64,000 bases of DNA, taken from assembly GCA_028554645.1 (NCBI GenBank), contig JAQOOI010000050.1, forward strand, positions 1-64,000, written 5' to 3'. Below are positions 58,696-64,000 of the stretch, piece after piece. Within the stretch, counting starts at the first letter, position 1, and every line of letters begins with the position of its first letter. The DNA is from Omphalotus guepiniiformis. Taxonomy: Eukaryota; Basidiomycota; Agaricomycetes; Agaricales; Omphalotaceae. A program made the translations under genes and the position numbers. Below the pieces are notes generated by a model. The model was not told the DNA's origin. It did no database searches and saw only the letters and a list, made by a program, of their open reading frames with translations.

Positions 58696-61204
58696 TTCAA
58701 ACACAACAAATGTTCAGATATTTAGCACTCTCGAAGAACCAGGGCCTGACGTTCACAATCAAGAGGCCTTCTGCGATTTAACGCTCTAGAAGATACGTAA
58801 AGTTCTCCAATTTGGCGGGCAGTCATAACCTGGGGCGCTCAACCCTATACATGACAGTATATGTACTCTACTGCTTGTAAGTATTTCATAAATAGATAGA
58901 AAACTGAGTGGAGTAATTAAAAGGAACAGAGGGATAACATCGAGTATAAAATGGATATAAACAGAAACAATATGACTGAGTTGGGTAAGTAGGCATGTCT
59001 AGAGGGTAATTATGTGCAGTTCTTGGGCATATATGTGTAAGTATTATGTTTTAGTGATGATTTTGGTACATCTAGACCCTTCTTATCATGCGCTCGAGCC
59101 ATTCTAAACGAACTACTCCTATGCATTTCGTTATTATTCATCTTCGTAACTGTTTTACAGTGTACTTATAGGGGCGCTGAGGGCAGTTTCTAGTTATTTA
59201 TCCCGTCAGGCTTCTGTATTTTCTCCTATTTTGACATCTAGACCCCATAGCACCTCGTAGATATACCAATATCCAGTGCTCGAAGGCCAATTCTGTCATT
59301 ACTTTACTAATAAGTTATTATACAGTCATCGAGACCGATCATTTTCATAGCTTTGACCATCTAGTATCTCGGAACGGAATCATTGATCATATATTTCCGA
59401 TCATAAAGCGTTATCTCCAGTATATCATCAATCTGCAGGTTCTAGGAGGTCGGCTAAGTTCGAACAAACCATTTTGATGGCTCGGCGATACCTCTAGCTT
59501 TGTCCTTTCGACATTATGTAGGCTCATGAGGCTATTACACCTGTGTGTGTGTAGTTTCTTCCTTCCTAAGTTCTGTGGATTACACAGATACTCGAATAGC
59601 GACTTCCCAACGGAGGGCTCTTTGCCAGGCAGGGTGGGTCTGACCATACTGTACAGTCTCGCAGCAGGTAGTTACTTTGCCGAAGGTCTAGAGGCATATC
59701 AGCCATAAGGTCTTGATGCATACTCGTACATCGTAGTCCTTTCACTTCGAGCCTTTAACTATTCGTGTTCTATGTTTTAGCTAGCACTATGGGACATAGT
59801 CTAGCCCTTTATTCCCATCATATTCACAGTAGAAATCGTTTAATCTCAGGTGTTTCAGGTGTGTATGCGTTTTCAGCGCAACAACGAGCAAACAGAAGGA
59901 TGGGTGGCAGAATTGAAAGATCTAATCACGATCCAAACAAAGAACCTCACCCAGAGAGCCGCAAGAGAAGAAGAAATGATGGGTAAGCTGCTAGAGCAAT
60001 TAAAGTTTGCGGCATCCAGAATAAGCAATAGTACCAGGCATCCAAAGCACATACCTTATATGGCGCCGCAGGACTATGGGAGAACTGCTGATGTGCCGAT
60101 TTTCGGCACCTGCATTAAAAGCCAGGTGATTAATCACTTTAGGCACTTGCAGTGAGGGATATAGAGGGTTGAAAGGTGCCCACCTTGTCAATCAAAATGT
60201 GTTGTGATTTGAGTAATAAAGCATGTTCTATTACCTACGGTACAACATGTGTATCAAGGTTCTAGGCTGGTCAGTATAGTTGTGATGTAGAGAATTGTTC
60301 AATAGCCATCCACTGTTGAATCAGACTCACCCAATCTCGTAACAAGAACTCTGACATCACAATGTCAATTGCACCATATAATTATTAGGGGAACATCTTC
60401 CTCCGGTCAATAAAGATTAAAAAACCCGGCGGAAACTAAAAGTGGATGAAACGTGAAATAGAGTCAAAATAATGGATCTAGAATAGTTCTGGGGTATTTA
60501 CTCCTTAATTAATCGCCAGGAACAAAAGTTGATTGAGGAAATTTGCTTTGATTAATTGTCCGGTGAAAATTGCTTGACAAGAAACCAGTTAGGAGGTGTA
60601 AAAACTTGATCAGTAAAATTTCTCGGAATACTACTGAATTGAAGGAGTTCCTTTGACAAAACAATGTGATACTTTGAGGGGTATAATTTCTATCAGGTGA
60701 TTAATCCTATGGAACCCGGATGTCCTAGGAATGTCAAGGAAATCCGTAAAAATGAAATAAAGGGGCTGAATATTGCCCACAATAAAAATAATGGAATTAA
60801 AACACATTTTTGAGGTTTGCCTCATAAAATAGATCTATAACAAGTAGTAATGGACATACTTATTGCACATTGCACAAATAGGATGTTACGTAACAATAAT
60901 AAAACTTGTAAAAGCGAACTGGGTAAGGTAGTCATTAGTAGCAATTGTACATGTTATCAGATGATATTGAACTGGTCTGTTCCAACTGACATCAAAGCGT
61001 AATACATCCACACATCAAAGTATGAATCATCATCTTCGTCAGTGAAAAGCTCTTCAGTAGGGTAAAGGTGATTAACTGATGGGTGAACATGACCTCTGTG
61101 GTCATGCTACATGCATGAAAGGAGAATGGTGAGCCTTCAACATTCATCACCTAAACAATTGACGTGAGTATGTCAGTAAGATACAGAATAAGAATATTCA
61201 CGTC
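58696..61204. other. 2.5 kb of unassigned AT-rich sequence
   Basis: No supported gene on either strand. A plus frame at 59850-60155 has a Glu/Lys/Leu helical stretch (QTEGWVAELKDLITIQTKNL) that could be a coiled-coil remnant of a retroelement Gag, but nothing else fits. No pol motifs were seen. Confidence 0.35.
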
Positions 61205-63729
61205 TCATTCTTCAGGCATAGAGTTTGGTGGGACTGGACGTGTGCTAGAAGAACCCAGTTTTGAAGGGTGTAATAGTGTGATCAATAGATTAGCTATACT
61301 ATAAGCTATTGAATAAACGAAAGAAATTATATCCTCACTTGAATCTTGTCGTTCACTGGAAGAAGAGGTGTTCCAGTTGCTAAAAGTAAAAACTGCTGAG
61401 CTTGACATGTCTCACTACCATCATCTGGAATTGTAGGCCAGTGAGCGTAACCGTCTTTAAATCCAGTAGGTGCAGAATCTGGGATTTTTGGGGCTCCAGT
61501 CCTTCGAAGGAAGTGGCAAAAAGCAATAGAAAACATATTCAGGACCTCTGGATAACGGCAATATGCTGTTTGACTTTCACCATCGACTCCAATATCGGCG
61601 AGTTCTGGATTAAAAAAATCGAGAATCTTCACAAGATCAGCAGGAGCTTCAATTCTTCGTCCATACATGGTCTTCAAAAGACTTTCCGCATAATTCTGAA
61701 ATGTCTAGAAGAAAAAAAAATATAATTAAGACAGTTCAGAAGAAAGTTATTATGAATACCAACCTCAGAGAACATTAGACTTGACCGAGTCATTGGCAGA
61801 TTAAATCCATTAAAGAATGCTTTCATCTCAGGTGAACTTGAGATAGAAGATATGTCGCATTTGAAAAAAGCTTTATTGTAGAGAAGCTTGATATACATTC
61901 TCTTTTCCAGTGGGTTTGATGTTCCTCACAGAACATAAGCCTTGAAAGAAAATAAGTTTAGTTCTATGGAAATAAAATAAATAGTTGTTGCCTACTGGTC
62001 GTTCAAGATAATATGTGAATACCTGAGCAGGTATTGAGACTTGAACATCATCTGATACTGGTATATTATCATTGATTGGCCATTGCGACAAATCACCAAT
62101 ACCCTGACATAAAAAAGGATTAAGTGCTTTGATGAGATGAGGTACAAGAAGAGAGTTGTCATGAGGATCTGTTCCTTTCATACAAAGCAAGATCATCCAA
62201 GGCGATATCGGTTCTGGTGCAGTCTCTGTCCAGACCAAACATAGCACTGAGAGCAATCCAGCAGTTTTGGCTAGTGCCATTAAATGATTATTTGCTGACA
62301 CTAATGTTGGATTGGGGAATATCTGCAATGAAGTATAGCCATTGTCGCTTGTCTGCAGCCAATATTGACCATTTCTGGTTATACACATTCCATATTCGAA
62401 AACCAGACAATAACCGGTGGAATGTGAATTGTTCTACAGATGTGTTGTTCCCATAAGTAAATGACCCGACTGCTGAGTTGTTTGAGCCTCCAAAATGGGT
62501 GTATATGTGGGCTAAAAAAGCATTGACAGCTTGCTGGATATTTGGAGCCCTTATAGATAGACAAAGTTGATCACCGTAACCATGAGCAGCTCCAACTAGT
62601 CGTCTCCAGGTCTTGGATATAATGGTAGATCACCTATTCATGTTGGCTAGAAATCCATTCCGGAGATCAATCCTCTCCTCATCATCAATTTCTGACAATT
62701 GAATAGCAGGCTTGTTGTTTGTGCTGCTGGTAATAACCAAATCCTCCACAATAGCAAGATAATTGGTTTCTTCCATTGCCTCACTCCCACTAGGTTGAAT
62801 GGGAGTGAGCTGAAAGGGAGTGAACTGAACAGGAGTGGGCTGAACAGGAGTGGGCTGAACAGGAGTGGGCTGAACAGGAGTGGACTGAAAGGGAGTGGAC
62901 TGAACAGGTGTGGGCTGAAGGGAAGTGGGCAGAACGGGTGTGGGCTAAACAGGAGTGGCAGAACAGAAGTGGGCAGAACAGAAGGTAATGAAGCATGCAA
63001 TGAGGAAGTAAGTGAGGAAGGCATAGATGAAATGAGGGAAGGAGCAAGCAAAGACAATGAAGTAAGCAAGGATGGAGCTAGGCTGGACAATTGAGAAATG
63101 AGAGCAGAGGACGAGCCAAGTGAAGACAATGGACCTAGGGAAGATGATGGGCTAAGGGAGGACGGTGGATCTTGGGGAGAAGATGATAATGGATCTTGTA
63201 AAGAGGAAGATACTAAAGGAGTCTGTGAAGTGAAAGACGATGGAGCAAGTAAAGATGATACTGATGAAGCCTCTGAAGCGAAAGACAATGGGGCCAGAAA
63301 AGACGAAGAATGCAAAGATAACGGAGCAATCAGCAAAGAGGAAGAAGGGAGTGAAGAGGAAGACGATGGAGTGAATGAAGATGACAAATGCAAAGAAGAT
63401 GGAGCCAGTGAAGATGATAGAGCAGGCATTTGAGTTCTTGAAGATTGTGAGGATGATGAAGTATCAAACACAAAGAGAGAAGACTGTACTTGGGAACTTG
63501 AATGTGAATAAGCTACTGGAGATGATGGTTGTTGCTGTAATGTAGAAGATGGAATGAGAGGTGTAGGGTGAAAAAATGCAGAGTTTGAGCGATGAATTGA
63601 TGTGTGGGATAATGAAGAGCTTGAAAATGTTAAACTGTTAAAATCGAGGGGAGATGTTACGGCTATGCGCCGGAACTCCGGGTCAGACCTCCGGTTTCTA
63701 GAACTTCTTTGATTTCTTCTTCCTGACAT
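61205..63729 (-). pseudogene. Ser/Pro-rich multi-exon gene with weak HECT-like tail
   Basis: The minus strand starts MSGRRNQRSSRNRRSDPEFR. About 300 residues of Ser/Leu/Pro-rich low complexity follow, containing LLFSP tandem repeats. An exon continues EAMEETNYLAIVEDLVITSS, IQLSEIDDEERIDLRNGF, then GAAHGYGDQLCLSIRAPNIQ, AVNAFLAHIYTHFGGSNNSA and TSVEQFTFHRLLSGFRIW. Here the frame shifts by one base (about 62390-62400) and goes on CITRNGQYWLQTSDNGYTSL, ANNHLMALAKTAGLLSVLCL, ETAPEPISPWMILLCMKGTD, YGRRIEAPADLVKILDFFNP and FLLLATGTPLLPVNDKIQV. The last motif faintly recalls the HECT C-lobe (FLxFxTGSxxLP), but the expected catalytic TC loop is absent before the end at PPNSMPEE. This may be a decayed member of a lineage-expanded family. 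The LLFSP region may be extra, and frame breaks elsewhere were not excluded. Confidence 0.45.
62805..62965. repeat. 15-bp coding minisatellite
   Basis: About ten units of TGGGCTGAACAGGAG and close variants. On the minus strand each unit encodes LLFSP. The unit length of 15 keeps the frame. Confidence 0.85.
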
Positions 63730-64000
63730 CTATTCAATCTTGCCATATGGTTCACTTTACAAATTCACGCTTTCCTATTCGCTTTTATTATTCTTTTCTA
63801 CTCCGGACATCCGAACGTCGCCGACGTTCCATGTTCTTATTGTTCTTTAGTTTCATTCTTCTCACACTATTGTTTTATTACTCCGAGTATCTCTGGTAGA
63901 ATACTCATATAAATACTTCACGCTTATACTGTATATACTTTAGTTTTTAAATCAATTTAGTCTCCGGACTACTATCTTGAATTTCTCGTCTGAACTCTCA
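63730..64000. other. Upstream region of the 61205-63729 gene
   Basis: AT-rich. It holds a CGTCGCCGACG palindrome-like spot near 63817-63827, one of the few CpG-dense places in the island. No other feature was seen. Confidence 0.35.

Larger units (their letters stand above)
55943..58700 (+). mobile_element. Gypsy-like LTR retroelement, 5' part (LTR, PBS, gag)
   Basis: LTR copy 2 (55943-57178), a candidate primer-binding site just after it, and a gag-type gene in the same orientation. No reverse transcriptase, RNase H or integrase motif is visible downstream to the end of the window, and no partner 3' LTR. The element is truncated or non-autonomous. The right limit given is only the end of recognisable gag plus the adjoining microsatellite. 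Confidence 0.7.

Noticed and set aside
62699..63433. Plus-strand frames rich in Gly/Ser and Glu/Asp opposite the Ser-rich gene
   Set aside because: Artefacts of the repeat tract read on the other strand.

Overview
The window looks like nuclear DNA from a mushroom-forming basidiomycete (Agaricomycetes). Genes are compact and broken by many GT-AG introns of about 45-60 bp. They include a STE3-type pheromone receptor, a Ras GTPase, a fused dethiobiotin synthetase/DAPA aminotransferase and membrane-protein families typical of this class. The far end holds a decayed KDZ-type transposon and Gypsy-like LTR sequences. No prokaryotic, organellar or viral genome features were seen.

Positions 1-44.7 kb are a gene-dense chromosomal segment. 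In order: DNA polymerase eta (+), a 7-TM putative GPCR (+), a conserved hypothetical with a membrane-proximal helical core (+), the complex I assembly factor CIA30 (+), Ras (-), a DUF1295/steroid-reductase-like membrane enzyme (-), a STE3 receptor (+), two paralogous 7-TM proteins facing each other tail to tail (+/-), an aldo-keto reductase (-) divergent from a stand-alone indole-3-glycerol-phosphate synthase (+), a small single-TM protein (+), an F-box protein (-), an SRPK-like kinase (-) divergent from a trimethyllysine dioxygenase (+), homoaconitase (-) divergent from ketol-acid reductoisomerase (+), an intronless hypothetical (+), VPS34 (-), the BIO3-BIO1 fusion (-) and an SH3 protein (+).

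From about 45.06 kb to the end the window is a transposon graveyard. It opens with a 5' fragment resembling a CaiB/BaiF-type CoA-transferase gene, which stops where a 4.6-kb KDZ element (CxC5/CxC6 cysteine clusters plus KDZ catalytic remnants and a Cys-rich accessory gene) begins. Then come an apparently solo LTR, a minus-strand element relic, a fold-back MITE, and a second LTR followed by a primer-binding site and a gag gene broken by a 61-bp tandem duplication, with no recognisable pol. Last is a Ser/Pro-rich multi-exon gene, probably also decayed. In this island CGA codons have turned into TGA stops, and the two LTRs differ largely by CpG to TpG/CpA changes. Both point to deamination of methylated CpG.

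The metabolic genes cover tryptophan (IGPS), lysine (homoaconitase), branched-chain amino acids (KARI), carnitine (TML dioxygenase) and biotin (BIO3-BIO1). They are not an obvious cluster. STE3, Ras and VPS34 belong to signalling and trafficking. The most unusual points are the single-domain IGPS (fungi usually carry this activity in a multifunctional protein), splice or frame anomalies in STE3 and KARI, the mirrored 7-TM pair next to STE3, and the CpG-decay record in the transposon island.
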